Positions 44,429 to 52,801 are shown, counted from the stretch's first letter. The stretch: DNA of 64,000 nt from Sutcliffiella tianshenii (GCF_016908565.1 NZ_JAFBED010000007.1:62001-126000); one strand, 5' to 3'. Numbers and translations: made by a program. The notes: generated from the sequence alone by a model not told the origin.

Positions 44429-44991
44429 ACCGATTGATAACCATCCACTACCAAATCGAGTTTACCTGTGTTAGGGTCTATCACCAGTCCATGTACAGGT
44501 ACTCCATCAGGCATCAACGGATGGTTGGCAATCATATCGACACTCTCCCTGACACTTTCCTCGACACTGTCAAAGCCTTTCAGGAAAGTTTTCACATCGA
44601 TACCTGCGTATTTCAGATCATCGATCGTTTCTTTCTTTATTCCCCTTGCTTCCATTTTTTCTCTAATCGAGTCATAATTCACTTTTCCCATGCCGCAATC
44701 ATGGTGACCGATGACCATCACTTCATCCGCATTGAGTTCCAACACCGCAACCAATATGCTTCTCATGATGCTTCCAAACGGATGGGATACAAGGGCACCT
44801 GCATTTTTAACCATTTTCATATCCCCGTGCTTCACATTCATTGCACTTGGCAAAAGGTCGATCAGCCTAGTGTCCATACAAGACAATACAACTAGTTTTT
44901 TATCCGGGAACTTCGTTGTCTTATATTGGACATACTCCTCATTTTCCACAAAGTTTCGATTATGATCTAATATTTCATTCAGCAATTTCAT
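44425..44991 (-). CDS. ytiB: Beta-class carbonic anhydrase (YtiB)
   Basis: This 188-residue zinc enzyme hydrates CO2. The active-site set is complete: Cys38, Asp40 and Arg42 in LSCMDTRL, and His96 with Cys99 in GHHDCGMG. The start at 44991 (MKLLNEIL) has AAGGTAG upstream; the frame to 45051 has no site. It is convergent with yidD and divergent from the COG0523 GTPase gene, whose Zur box lies about 120 bp from this start. It is itself a zinc client, which may be why it sits here. Confidence 0.95.
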   Translation of the reverse strand: MKLLNEILDHNRNFVENEEYVQYKTTKFPDKKLVVLSCMDTRLIDLLPSAMNVKHGDMKMVKNAGALVSHPFGSIMRSILVAVLELNADEVMVIGHHDCGMGKVNYDSIREKMEARGIKKETIDDLKYAGIDVKTFLKGFDSVEESVRESVDMIANHPLMPDGVPVHGLVIDPNTGKLDLVVDGYQSV

Positions 44992-45069
44992 CCTACTACC
45001 TTCTTTCTGCAACAAATTTTTCTCTCTTCCAATATGACAAAAAAAAAACATAATGACAATAAAAATGAG

Positions 45070-45098
45070 TTGTCAGGTGTTCAGCTTTCTTGTACTAT
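45070..45098 (+). promoter_or_regulatory. Promoter of the first COG0523 GTPase gene
   Basis: TTGTCA (45070-45075), 17-base spacer, TACTAT (45093-45098). The Zur box begins 11 bases downstream. Confidence 0.7.
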
Positions 45099-45108
45099 AG
45101 AAAAGTAT

Positions 45109-45129
45109 AAATCGTAAAGATTACGTTTT
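45109..45129. promoter_or_regulatory. Zur box 1
   Basis: The core TCGTAAAGATTACGT has the 7-1-7 Zur pattern TCGTAATNATTACGA with two mismatches, flanked by AAA and TTT. It lies over the likely +1 to +30 of the GTPase transcript. Confidence 0.8.
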
Positions 45130-45154
45130 ACGTACAGAAAGGAAGTATTTTATT

Positions 45155-46336
45155 ATGTCAAAAATACCAGTTACCGTGATAAGCGGATATTTAGGATCGG
45201 GAAAAACCACTTTACTTAACCATATTTTATCCAATAGGCAGGGTTTAAAGATCGCTGTAATTGTGAACGATATGAGCGAAGTCAATATCGATTCGGCACT
45301 TGTTCAGAATGGCGGCTTTTCCAGAACAGAGGAAAAGCTCGTGGAATTGCAGAATGGCTGTATCTGCTGTACGCTGCGTGAGGATTTGATGAAAGAGGTA
45401 GAACGTCTGGTAGATGAAGGGAATATCGAATATATCGTTATTGAATCTTCCGGAATCAGTGAACCGATACCTGTAGCCCAGACATTCACTTATATCGATG
45501 AGGAGTTTAATATAGATTTAACGTCCAAATGCTATATTGATGCAATGATTACTGTCGTGGATGGATTCCGCTTCTTTGAAGATTACAATTCCGGTGAAAG
45601 TCTGCTTGATCGCATGGAGGGAACCGACGAAAACGACACACGGGAGGTTTCCGACCTTCTCATTGATCAAATAGAGTTTGCCGATATCCTCCTGTTGAAT
45701 AAGACTGACCTCATCGATTCTGAGGATGTGATGGATATGGTAGCTTTTTTGAAAAAAATGAATCCGCAAGCAAAAATCATTCCAACCGAAAAAAGCTCAG
45801 TTGATCTTGATAGAATACTGAATACGAACCTGTTTGATTTCGACAAAGCAAGCCAGGCAGCAGGCTGGATCAAGGAATTGAATGAAGAGCACATTCCGGA
45901 AACTGAAGAATACGGCATATCCTCCTTTGTATATAGAAGGAAAAAGCCATTCCATCCCGAGAGATTCATGAGTTGGCTTGAGAATTGGCCGGAAAATGTG
46001 GATCGTGCAAAAGGGTTCTTTTGGTTAGCTTCAAGAAATGAAATGGCTGGTTTGCTCTCACAGGCAGGCGCCTCGATCATGCTTCAGGGTGCGGGACTTT
46101 GGGTAGCAGCCTATAGTGAGGAAGAGAAGGAAATGACGTTAAAAGAAGAACCTGAGCTTTTGGCCAAATGGGATGAGACTCATGGGGATAGAATGACAGA
46201 GTTAGTCTTTATCGGATTTGATCTAGATCGAGATGAGTTAGAAGAGTCACTGGATACATGCCTACTTACTGAAGAAGAAATGTTAGGGGACTGGACAAAA
46301 TTCCATGATCCGATACCTGCATTTGTTACAGAGTAA
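45155..46336 (+). CDS. COG0523 GTPase, YciC-like zinc metallochaperone
   Basis: This 393-residue G3E-family GTPase has P-loop GYLGSGKTT (11-19), the metal-binding GCICC motif (Cys69, Cys71, Cys72), VIESSGISEP and the NKTD base-recognition motif. The C-terminal CobW-C domain follows (SFVYRRKKPFHPERFMSW). It is of the long YciC-like type thought to deliver zinc to client proteins during scarcity. A Zur box overlaps the transcription start region, so repression in zinc-replete cells is predicted. GAAAGGAAG precedes the ATG. Confidence 0.92.
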   Translation: MSKIPVTVISGYLGSGKTTLLNHILSNRQGLKIAVIVNDMSEVNIDSALVQNGGFSRTEEKLVELQNGCICCTLREDLMKEVERLVDEGNIEYIVIESSGISEPIPVAQTFTYIDEEFNIDLTSKCYIDAMITVVDGFRFFEDYNSGESLLDRMEGTDENDTREVSDLLIDQIEFADILLLNKTDLIDSEDVMDMVAFLKKMNPQAKIIPTEKSSVDLDRILNTNLFDFDKASQAAGWIKELNEEHIPETEEYGISSFVYRRKKPFHPERFMSWLENWPENVDRAKGFFWLASRNEMAGLLSQAGASIMLQGAGLWVAAYSEEEKEMTLKEEPELLAKWDETHGDRMTELVFIGFDLDRDELEESLDTCLLTEEEMLGDWTKFHDPIPAFVTE

Positions 46337-46370
46337 TAAAAATTATTAATCAATTTCCTTTTCAGTTCTC

Positions 46371-46391
46371 AAATCGTAATAATTACGATAT
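46371..46391. promoter_or_regulatory. Zur box 2
   Basis: The core TCGTAATAATTACGA is a perfect 15-mer palindrome of the Zur class. It overlaps the spacer and -10 (TATAAT, 46389-46394) of the ZnuA-like gene. Confidence 0.92.
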
Positions 46392-46425
46392 AATGTTCAA
46401 GGATACTCAATGAGAGGAGAACACA

Positions 46426-47400
46426 ATGAAAAATAAATCAATTTTATCCATTCTAATACTTATATTTTTTACATTTTTAGTTGGTTGTAATTCGGATAAC
46501 CAATCATCTGAAGGAAAACTAACAGTGTATACAACCATATTCCCTTTGGAGGATTTCACAAATAAAATTGGAGGAGATCATGTGGATGTTAAATCCGTCT
46601 ACCCTCCAGGTGCTGACGCACATACTTTTGAACCTTCCACGAAAACAATGAGTGAGATGGCTTCTGCTGATGCTTTCATCTACACCGGTGTTGGGGTGGA
46701 GGGCTTTGCTGATAAGGCGAAAGATGTTCTGGAAAATGAGGAAGTTAAAGTAGTGGCTGCCGCCCAGGAAATTGAGTTAATGAAAGAAGATGAGCATGCC
46801 CATGAAGAGGATGCCCACGAGGAAGATGAACACGCCCATGAAGAGGATGCCCACGGGGAAGATGAACATAATCACGCTGATGGAGACCCACATGTGTGGT
46901 TAAGTCCTACTCTTTCTATCTCTCTGGCGGAAAATATCAAAAATGCTTTGGTGGAATTAAAGCCAGAGGCAAAAGAAGATTTCGAAGCTAACTTTCAATC
47001 ATTAAAAGAGGAATTAGAAGCGTTGGATTCGGAATATAAAGAAACGATGGAATCCGCCAAGACAAATAAGATACTGGTATCTCACGCAGCCTATGGCTAC
47101 TGGGAAAAGGAATATGGCTTGGAGCAAATCAGCGTAACCGGGTTATCTCCAACTCAGGAACCTTCCCAAAAGCAGCTTACTGAAATCATTGAAACTGCAA
47201 AAGAATACAACATTCAATACGTTATTTTCGATCAGAATATCAGCGGTAAGATAGCGGAAGTTGTAAAGAATGAAATAAAAGCGGAAGCATTGACTTTGCA
47301 TAATCTTGAAGCAGCAACTGAAGAAGATGTGAATAATGAAGAAGACTATTTCAGCTTGATGAGAAAGAATTTGGAAACCTTAAAGAAAGCATTAAACTAA
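46426..47400 (+). CDS. znuA: Zinc-binding lipoprotein, ZnuA/AdcA-like
   Basis: This 324-residue cluster A-1 substrate-binding protein has a lipoprotein signal with Cys21 (LVGC). Metal ligands include His in DAHTFEPSTKTM, DPHVWLSP and SHAAYGYW. Between residues about 123 and 155 is a His/acidic loop built from near-repeats of HAHEEDAHEEDE, diagnostic of zinc binders. It is predicted to bind zinc outside the cell. No znuB or znuC gene is adjacent, so it must work with permease and ATPase encoded elsewhere. A perfect Zur palindrome overlaps its -10. Confidence 0.92.
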   Translation: MKNKSILSILILIFFTFLVGCNSDNQSSEGKLTVYTTIFPLEDFTNKIGGDHVDVKSVYPPGADAHTFEPSTKTMSEMASADAFIYTGVGVEGFADKAKDVLENEEVKVVAAAQEIELMKEDEHAHEEDAHEEDEHAHEEDAHGEDEHNHADGDPHVWLSPTLSISLAENIKNALVELKPEAKEDFEANFQSLKEELEALDSEYKETMESAKTNKILVSHAAYGYWEKEYGLEQISVTGLSPTQEPSQKQLTEIIETAKEYNIQYVIFDQNISGKIAEVVKNEIKAEALTLHNLEAATEEDVNNEEDYFSLMRKNLETLKKALN

Positions 47401-47401
47401 T

Positions 47402-47446
47402 AAAAGCACCGACTTTTTACATCCATAAAAGTCGGTGCTTTTTTAT
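47402..47446. terminator. Bidirectional terminator after the ZnuA-like gene
   Basis: AAAAGCACCGACTTTT pairs with AAAAGTCGGTGCTTTT around a 9-base loop, followed by TT and an A/T-rich tail. It also serves the convergent GTPase gene. Confidence 0.95.
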
Positions 47447-47449
47447 CAT

Positions 47450-48403
47450 TTACTGTTCTGTCAGCTCTTTATAGAATCTCTCCACTTTATCCTGCTCCAA
47501 TTTATCACCTATGAGAACAACTGCTGGGCTCAGTCCATCCGGTTTTTCTATCATGTTGAGGCGCAACTGTCCTGCAGCATATTGAAACTCAAAATATCTC
47601 GAATCGTCTGCAAGCTGAATGATCCCCTTCGCTCGGATAACATGCTTGGATAGCTTTTTCAGCTGTTTTTCCAGCACATCCTTTTTAACGGGGCTTTCCA
47701 CTCTCAGCTTTGTTGCTTCAATATGATGATGGTGATGGTGATGAAGTTCATGAGTGGAATGGGAGTGTGAGACCTCCCTGACATGAAATCGTTTCTCAAG
47801 CATCAGCTCCAATGGAACTTCACCGAAGCTTGTTCTGTATATCGGGACATGATCGTCCAATTCATCTGCCAGCTTTGCTTCCACTTTGTTCAACTCTTTT
47901 TCGGAAACCAAATCGATTTTATTTAAGACAAGGATATTTGCAGAAGTTACCTGCTCCTTTAACAAGGCCCTTATTTCTTTGGAGCTGTTAAAAAAGCTTT
48001 GATACTCCAGGTAATGACTCGCATCAACGAGGCTTATCATGGATTGCAATTCAAAATGCTCCAAATACAACGGGTCAAGCAGGACATCCTTGATCTCCAA
48101 TGGATTGGCAACGCCTGTCCCCTCAATCAACAGAACGTCAACCTCTTCATTTATATAACCTTTCAAGGTTGTTTTCAGGTCATCCTGGATGGTACAACAT
48201 ATACATCCATTCAGGAGTTCCACCACCTGCTGTCCTTCAAAAAGATGGTTTTCTACATTTTCATCCCCGAGTTCATTCAGGATGATGCCAGGATTTTTCC
48301 CAATATTTCTAAAATGACTGATCATATGTAAAAGTACGGTCGTCTTTCCGCTGCCTAAAAATCCACTGATTACATAAACTGGTACCTTTGGATTTGAATT
48401 CAT
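47450..48403 (-). CDS. Second COG0523 GTPase with poly-His segment
   Basis: This 317-residue G3E GTPase has P-loop GFLGSGKTT (14-22), metal motif GCICC (Cys67, Cys69, Cys70), IEGTGVANP and NKID. A His cluster (HSHSTHELHHHHHHHIE) separates the GTPase and CobW-C domains and would bind several metal ions. It differs enough from the 393-residue protein to be another subfamily. The start at 48403 has AAAGGAG 8 bases upstream. A Zur-type box lies at 48461-48481, upstream of its start. Confidence 0.92.
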   Translation of the reverse strand: MNSNPKVPVYVISGFLGSGKTTVLLHMISHFRNIGKNPGIILNELGDENVENHLFEGQQVVELLNGCICCTIQDDLKTTLKGYINEEVDVLLIEGTGVANPLEIKDVLLDPLYLEHFELQSMISLVDASHYLEYQSFFNSSKEIRALLKEQVTSANILVLNKIDLVSEKELNKVEAKLADELDDHVPIYRTSFGEVPLELMLEKRFHVREVSHSHSTHELHHHHHHHIEATKLRVESPVKKDVLEKQLKKLSKHVIRAKGIIQLADDSRYFEFQYAAGQLRLNMIEKPDGLSPAVVLIGDKLEQDKVERFYKELTEQ

Positions 48404-48460
48404 ACATAACACTCCTTTCTATTGGCCTATCATATATAATACCCATTATATCATTTACTC

Positions 48461-48481
48461 AAAACGAAATGATTACGTTTT
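48461..48481. promoter_or_regulatory. Zur box 3
   Basis: AAAACG-AAATGATTACGTTTT has the 7-1-7 Zur pattern with core ACGAAATGATTACGT (two or three mismatches). It lies 58 bases upstream of the second GTPase gene and 118 bases upstream of cydA, so it could affect either. Confidence 0.75.
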
Positions 48482-48598
48482 GATTATACTACTTTTCTTC
48501 CTCCCTATCAATTTAGAAAAAAATGCATATAAAGTGGAAAAATGTGGACCATAAGTATTAAAAGACAGGAACAGATTTGTGTGAAGGGAAGTAAGAGT

Positions 48599-49951
48599 AT
48601 GGATGATGTCGTAATAGCAAGATCCCTGTTTGGAACCACGATGGGATTTCATATCATTTTTGCAACACTCGGAGTCGGGATCCCTCTGATGATCCTTATT
48701 GCGGAATTGATGTACCAGAAAACAAAGAACAGGGATTATGCAGTAATGGCTAAGAGATGGACAAAGGCCAAGGCTGTTCTTTTAGGGGTTGCCATTCCAA
48801 CCGGTACCATTGCAGGAGTCCAGCTTTCCCTCTTATGGCCGGGCTTCATGGAAGTGATCGGAAAAGTGATGGCGCTCCCTTTTCAAATTGAAATCTACGC
48901 ATTCTTTATCGAAGCATTATTCATCTCCATTTATGTATACGCAGCTGATCGCATTTCTCCCTGGATGCGTATATTGAGTGTGACATTGGTCACGATCGGG
49001 GCAGCTGCATCCGCAGTACTGATTACCAATGTACATGCCTTTGAAGGAACACCAGCAGGCTTTCGCATTGAAAATGGGGAAATAGTGGACGTCGACCCTT
49101 GGGCTGCCTTCTTCAACCCAAGCTTTATCGTCACTGCTGCCCATGTAGCTGTATCTGCATTCATGACAGGAGCTTTTGTCATTGCCTCTGTTGCAGCCTT
49201 TAAAATGCTTCGCAACAAGCATAACGAACGGGTATACAAATTTCATCGAAAGGCATTGGTCATGGGCTTGGTCGTGGGAGGCATCTTCTCTTTCATGACC
49301 GCGATCAATGGTCATGAATCAGCCCAGCTTCTGCATCAGTATCAACCAGAAAAGCTTGCTGCTGCAGAAGGGTTGTTTGAAACCCAGGCCTATGCTCCAC
49401 TTGCCGTCGGCGGATTCACCGACCGGGAAACCCAAGAGGTCAAATGGGGCATCGAAATACCTTGGGCTTTGAGCTTTTTGGCGGATGACCGCTTTGATAC
49501 CGTTGTTGTTGGCTTAAACGATTTTCCAGAAGAGTACTGGCCTCCACTATTTGTTCATACGTTATTCAACGGAATGGTAGGGATAGGCTCCTTGTTGATA
49601 TTGTTATCAATGATAGGATTCTTTTGGAGCAAAATCCTGAAAAAGCCAACGTTTCCAAAGTGGCTGATGTGGCTTTTTATGGCAGCTGGGCCGCTGGCCA
49701 TACTCGCTATCGAATTTGGCTGGATATTTGCCTGCACCGGCCGTCAGCCCTGGGTCATCTATCGTGTCATGCTGACGGAAGAAGCGGTAACAGGCAACCA
49801 GAATCTTGCTGTCCTTTTTATCGCATTTGCGTTTATTTATGTACTATTAGGAGTCGCAGTGGTATGGGTGCTGCGTCACTACTTCAAGCGGCATCCACTT
49901 GAGGACGAGCTGGATGAAGTGCCTCCTTCCAATTCCGGGGTTCAAGTCTAG
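48599..49951 (+). CDS. ythA: Cytochrome bd-type quinol oxidase subunit I (YthA)
   Basis: This 450-residue membrane protein is the heme-carrying subunit of a bd-type terminal oxidase. It has about nine spans, the GFHIIFATLGVGIPL start with the family His, GHESAQLLHQYQPEKLAAAE near the Q-loop, and the GRQPW motif. The Q-loop is of the short type. The start is the ATG at 48599 with GAAGGGAAG upstream; a longer frame to 48542 is unlikely. It reduces O2 to water using menaquinol, which fits with the men genes nearby. It is followed 15 bases later by subunit II. Confidence 0.93.
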   Translation: MDDVVIARSLFGTTMGFHIIFATLGVGIPLMILIAELMYQKTKNRDYAVMAKRWTKAKAVLLGVAIPTGTIAGVQLSLLWPGFMEVIGKVMALPFQIEIYAFFIEALFISIYVYAADRISPWMRILSVTLVTIGAAASAVLITNVHAFEGTPAGFRIENGEIVDVDPWAAFFNPSFIVTAAHVAVSAFMTGAFVIASVAAFKMLRNKHNERVYKFHRKALVMGLVVGGIFSFMTAINGHESAQLLHQYQPEKLAAAEGLFETQAYAPLAVGGFTDRETQEVKWGIEIPWALSFLADDRFDTVVVGLNDFPEEYWPPLFVHTLFNGMVGIGSLLILLSMIGFFWSKILKKPTFPKWLMWLFMAAGPLAILAIEFGWIFACTGRQPWVIYRVMLTEEAVTGNQNLAVLFIAFAFIYVLLGVAVVWVLRHYFKRHPLEDELDEVPPSNSGVQV

Positions 49952-49966
49952 AAAGGAACTGATCTT

Positions 49967-50998
49967 ATGACAGATGCAATTCTTGCTATTACTGTACTCT
50001 GGGGATTTATATTCATCTATGCGGTAATGGCCACAATGGATTTCGGTGCCGGCTTCTGGTCGATGCTTTATATTAAAAATAACAAAACGAATGCAACCAA
50101 TATCGCTAACCGCTACCTTTCTCCGACATGGGAAGTGACAAATGTATTCATCGTGGCAGTGGTGGTAGCCATCTACAGCTTTTTTCCGAGTGCCGCCTAT
50201 ACATTGGGAACGGTATTATTAATCCCGGGAAGCATCATTCTGCTACTTCTGGCTGTTCGAAGCGGCTTTCTCGTTTTTTCACATATTGTGGAGGAATACC
50301 AAAAGCCATTAACCTATATTTCAGGCATTACGGGGTTTTTGATTCCGGCTTTTCTTATCCTCGTCCTGCCAGTCACTCACGGAGGTTACGTAGATACGGT
50401 AGATGGAGTGGATAGGCTCATGCTCGGTCGTCTCCTGACAAGCCCACATGCGCTTTCCTTTATCATATTTGCAATCAGCAGTACTTTATTCCTGTCCTCT
50501 TTGTTGCTCGCAGACTTTTCTAAAGTGGCAAATGATAAGGATGCTTATGAAATCTATCGGAGGGATGCCCTTATTCTTGGCCCTGTTTCGTTGTTTGGGG
50601 CATTATTGATCATGATTACCATGAGATATGAAGCAGGATGGCTTTTTGACGGAATGATGGATTATCTGGTGTGGTTGTTCATTTCAGCCGGGATGTTTGT
50701 CGTAACCGGGATAGCTCTCGTACTGCCGGATAAAAGGAAGGGCTGGACTGGTTTACCTCGGCTTGCAGTGGTTTCTGCATTTATCCAGTACGCTCTGGCA
50801 AGCTACGCTTACGGGCGTGCACATTTGCCTTATATCATCTATCCAAATGTCACCATCGAGAACGGATTTACAGATCCAGCCTCATTTCGAGCGCTATTCA
50901 TTTCCTATATAGTCGGATTTGTAATCCTGTTTCCCGGTTTTATCTACTTTTGGCGTTTATTCATGAAGGACGACCGCTATATCAAGAGTGAAAATTAA
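49967..50998 (+). CDS. ythB: Cytochrome bd-type quinol oxidase subunit II (YthB)
   Basis: This 343-residue protein has about nine spans. The CydB pattern MDFGAGFWSML is near the N-terminus, SPTWEVTNVFIVAVVVAIYSFFP follows, and GRLLTSPHALSFI lies in the middle. It forms the heterodimer with the subunit encoded just upstream. AAAGGAAC precedes the ATG. A hairpin with T5 follows the stop codon. Confidence 0.92.
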   Translation: MTDAILAITVLWGFIFIYAVMATMDFGAGFWSMLYIKNNKTNATNIANRYLSPTWEVTNVFIVAVVVAIYSFFPSAAYTLGTVLLIPGSIILLLLAVRSGFLVFSHIVEEYQKPLTYISGITGFLIPAFLILVLPVTHGGYVDTVDGVDRLMLGRLLTSPHALSFIIFAISSTLFLSSLLLADFSKVANDKDAYEIYRRDALILGPVSLFGALLIMITMRYEAGWLFDGMMDYLVWLFISAGMFVVTGIALVLPDKRKGWTGLPRLAVVSAFIQYALASYAYGRAHLPYIIYPNVTIENGFTDPASFRALFISYIVGFVILFPGFIYFWRLFMKDDRYIKSEN

Positions 50999-51027
50999 AG
51001 TCAGGAGGATGCCTCTTGGCTTTTTAT
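50999..51027 (+). terminator. Terminator after cydB
   Basis: AGTCAGGAGG pairs with CCTCTTGGCT (two wobble pairs) around ATG, followed by TTTTTAT. Confidence 0.7.
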
Positions 51028-51031
51028 ATTT

Positions 51032-51310
51032 TTACACCCTGCTTAATGTCTGCTGAATCGAACTCCATGACCTTTTACAGTAGTAGACAGGCTTGTTGCA
51101 TTCCTTCGCTTTCTGTTTGATGACTTTTGCCAAATTATGATTTATGTAATCCGTCAATACCAGAATCAAATCCACATGATCAGGGATCGATCGCTTAACC
51201 ACCTGCACTTTTCTGCCATCCACATGAACAATATCCTCAAAACCGAAAGTCTTCAATTTATCCTGGATGTTCCCTAAATGATCTGCTCCTACAACCATTA
51301 ATGATGTCAT
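51032..51310 (-). CDS. DUF2325 family protein, 92 aa
   Basis: This small protein begins MTSLMVVGADHLGNIQDKLK and contains DLILVLTDYINHNLAKVIKQ and KPVYYCKRSWSSI, the DUF2325 pattern. The fold is probably Rossmann-like, with a conserved Cys near the C-terminus; function is not known. The start at 51310 has AAAGGGTG upstream; the frame to 51460 runs through the promoter. Twin Fur-type palindromes lie in and after its promoter, so it should be induced by iron limitation. That suggests a role in iron or heme use. Confidence 0.85.
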   Translation of the reverse strand: MTSLMVVGADHLGNIQDKLKTFGFEDIVHVDGRKVQVVKRSIPDHVDLILVLTDYINHNLAKVIKQKAKECNKPVYYCKRSWSSIQQTLSRV

Positions 51311-51340
51311 CGCTTTACACCCTTTCCCTACACTTTTAAT

Positions 51341-51355
51341 TGAGAATGATTCTCT
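51341..51355. promoter_or_regulatory. Fur-type box 1
   Basis: TGAGAATGATTCTCT is a 7-1-7 palindrome close to TGATAATNATTATCA. It lies just downstream of the -10 of the DUF2325 gene. Confidence 0.85.
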
Positions 51356-51367
51356 CTTGTTGAATCT

Positions 51368-51397
51368 ATAATAATTGAGAATGATTCTCTTTGTCAA
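51368..51397 (-). promoter_or_regulatory. Promoter of the DUF2325 gene
   Basis: TTGACA (51392-51397), 18-base spacer containing Fur-type box 2, TATTAT (51368-51373) on the minus strand. Confidence 0.8.
51376..51390. promoter_or_regulatory. Fur-type box 2
   Basis: TGAGAATGATTCTCT, identical to box 1 and 35 bp away, filling the -35/-10 spacer. Confidence 0.88.
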
Positions 51398-51528
51398 TAA
51401 AATATATAAATTATTCATGTTTTTTAAAATTCCCTGAAATAGGAAGAATGGTATTTGCAAGTGGGGAGAAATTAAGAGTGTATCTTCTACACATAGGTTC
51501 TGTTAAAGAATAGAGTTGTTCTATACTA

Positions 51529-51660
51529 GCTGTTGATTGGAGCAATAGGCGAAGACTCCTGCGGGAAGATAGCGGTAGGCTGGAGACCCCGCAAGGCGAA
51601 GCCTGAGGAGGCTCCAGCATCGCCCCTTGGGTCGCTGCGCCTAGTGCGGAAATCAACAGC
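51529..51660. repeat. Dispersed Bacillaceae repeat with terminal inverted repeats
   Basis: A 132-bp element is bounded by perfect GCTGTTGATT/AATCAACAGC. Inside, GACTCCTGCGGG...GAGACCCCGC and GCTGGAG...CTCCAGC form further stems. I recall elements with GACTCCTGCGGGA, GAGGAGGCTCC and GCGGAAATCAACAGC in very many Bacillus genomes. It encodes no protein and ends 37 bases before the DUF1540 gene. Confidence 0.85.
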
Positions 51661-51696
51661 GGGTTTACAGGGCCACAACTAAAGGAGGACGAGATA

Positions 51697-51858
51697 ATGG
51701 CTAGAGATGTTGAAGTTTTATGCGAAGTGGAAAATTGCAACTTCTGGGGACAAGGTAACCGTTGTAACGCCGATGCTATCTATGTAGTAAGCCACAAAGG
51801 AAACACTGCACACGATAGCAAAGATACCGATTGCAAAACATTTGAACCTACACATTAA
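51697..51858 (+). CDS. DUF1540 domain protein, 53 aa
   Basis: The frame is MARDVEVLCEVENCNFWGQG, then NRCNADAIYVVSHKG and TDCKTFEPTH. This is the DUF1540 pattern of four Cys (CxxxxC, C, C), likely a small metal-binding knuckle. AAAGGAGGAC lies 8 bases before the ATG. The dispersed repeat lies directly upstream and may supply or alter its leader. Function unknown. Confidence 0.88.
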   Translation: MARDVEVLCEVENCNFWGQGNRCNADAIYVVSHKGNTAHDSKDTDCKTFEPTH

Positions 51859-51869
51859 TGATGAAAACA

Positions 51870-51912
51870 AAATGGACCATAGGCATTTTGCCGCTGGTCC
51901 ATTTGTTTTTTG
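51870..51912. terminator. Bidirectional terminator between DUF1540 and mntD
   Basis: AAATGGACCA pairs with TGGTCCATTT, followed by GTTTTTTG on the plus strand. Confidence 0.85.
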
Positions 51913-51916
51913 TAAG

Positions 51917-52801
51917 TCATGCCGATCGTTTTGTTAAGGATTTTCTAAAAATCCATTTCATCACAATACCATGTTTTGGTGAAAGGAAAAAGGTGAGAAC
52001 AAACAATACCCCTGCCATCATGGCCATAGATCCGGAAATGGAAACATTATAGAGGTAAGCAAAATAGTACCCCAGTACTGCAGAAGCTACTCCTATGACG
52101 GCACTTAATACCAGCATGACACTCAATCTATCGGTTAAAAGGTAGGCGCTTGCTCCTGGTGCAATCAGCATGGCCACGACCAGAATTGCCCCGACACTGT
52201 CAAACGATGCGACAGTCGTGATGGAGAGCATCCCCATCAAAAGATAATGCATGAACATGACCGGTATGCCGATTGCTACTGCCATCTCCGGGTCAAATGC
52301 ACAGATTTTCAGCTCTTTATAGAAAAAGACAATCAATGCGATATTAATGATGAGAACCGTTCCGAGCATCCAGACTGCTTTGGGCCCGAGCTCCATCCCC
52401 GCAAAAACGAAGGTATCCCATGGCACGAAGGCAATCTCTCCCATCAACGCATGATCCACATCAAGATGGATCTTTCCTGCATACATCGATACGAGAATGA
52501 CCCCCAAAGCGAACAAGGAAGTGAAAACTACACCTATTGCTGCATCGGATTGCACACCGGACGAATGGAGAAGCTGAACAAAGAAAGCGGTCAATAGCCC
52601 CACCACTAGGGCACCTACGAACATATATATGCCTTCAAGGCTACTGGACACCAGATATGCCCCAACGATTCCAAGCAGGACGGTATGGCTGATGGCATCA
52701 GCCAGCATCGCCATTTTCCTTAATATAAGAAAACATCCAGTGATTCCACTCGTGATACCTACAAGCGAGCCGGTTAAGATTATCCATCCTTCATAACTCA
52801 T
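51917..52801 (-). CDS. mntD: Manganese ABC transporter permease MntD
   Basis: This 294-residue ABC-3 family permease has about eight to nine spans, with GCFLILRKMAMLADAISHTVL near the N-terminus and LLMGMLSITTVASFDSVGAILVVAMLI later. It starts at 52801 (MSYEGWIIL), giving an ATGA overlap with the mntC stop; the frame extension to 52858 lies inside mntC. With MntC it forms the membrane channel for Mn2+ import. It is last in the mntABCD operon. Confidence 0.93.
   Translation of the reverse strand: MSYEGWIILTGSLVGITSGITGCFLILRKMAMLADAISHTVLLGIVGAYLVSSSLEGIYMFVGALVVGLLTAFFVQLLHSSGVQSDAAIGVVFTSLFALGVILVSMYAGKIHLDVDHALMGEIAFVPWDTFVFAGMELGPKAVWMLGTVLIINIALIVFFYKELKICAFDPEMAVAIGIPVMFMHYLLMGMLSITTVASFDSVGAILVVAMLIAPGASAYLLTDRLSVMLVLSAVIGVASAVLGYYFAYLYNVSISGSMAMMAGVLFVLTFFLSPKHGIVMKWIFRKSLTKRSA

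Noticed and set aside
51411-51740. Minus-strand open frame of 109 codons
   Set aside because: It runs through the dispersed repeat and the DUF1540 gene in antisense, has no ribosome binding site and no recognisable protein pattern.
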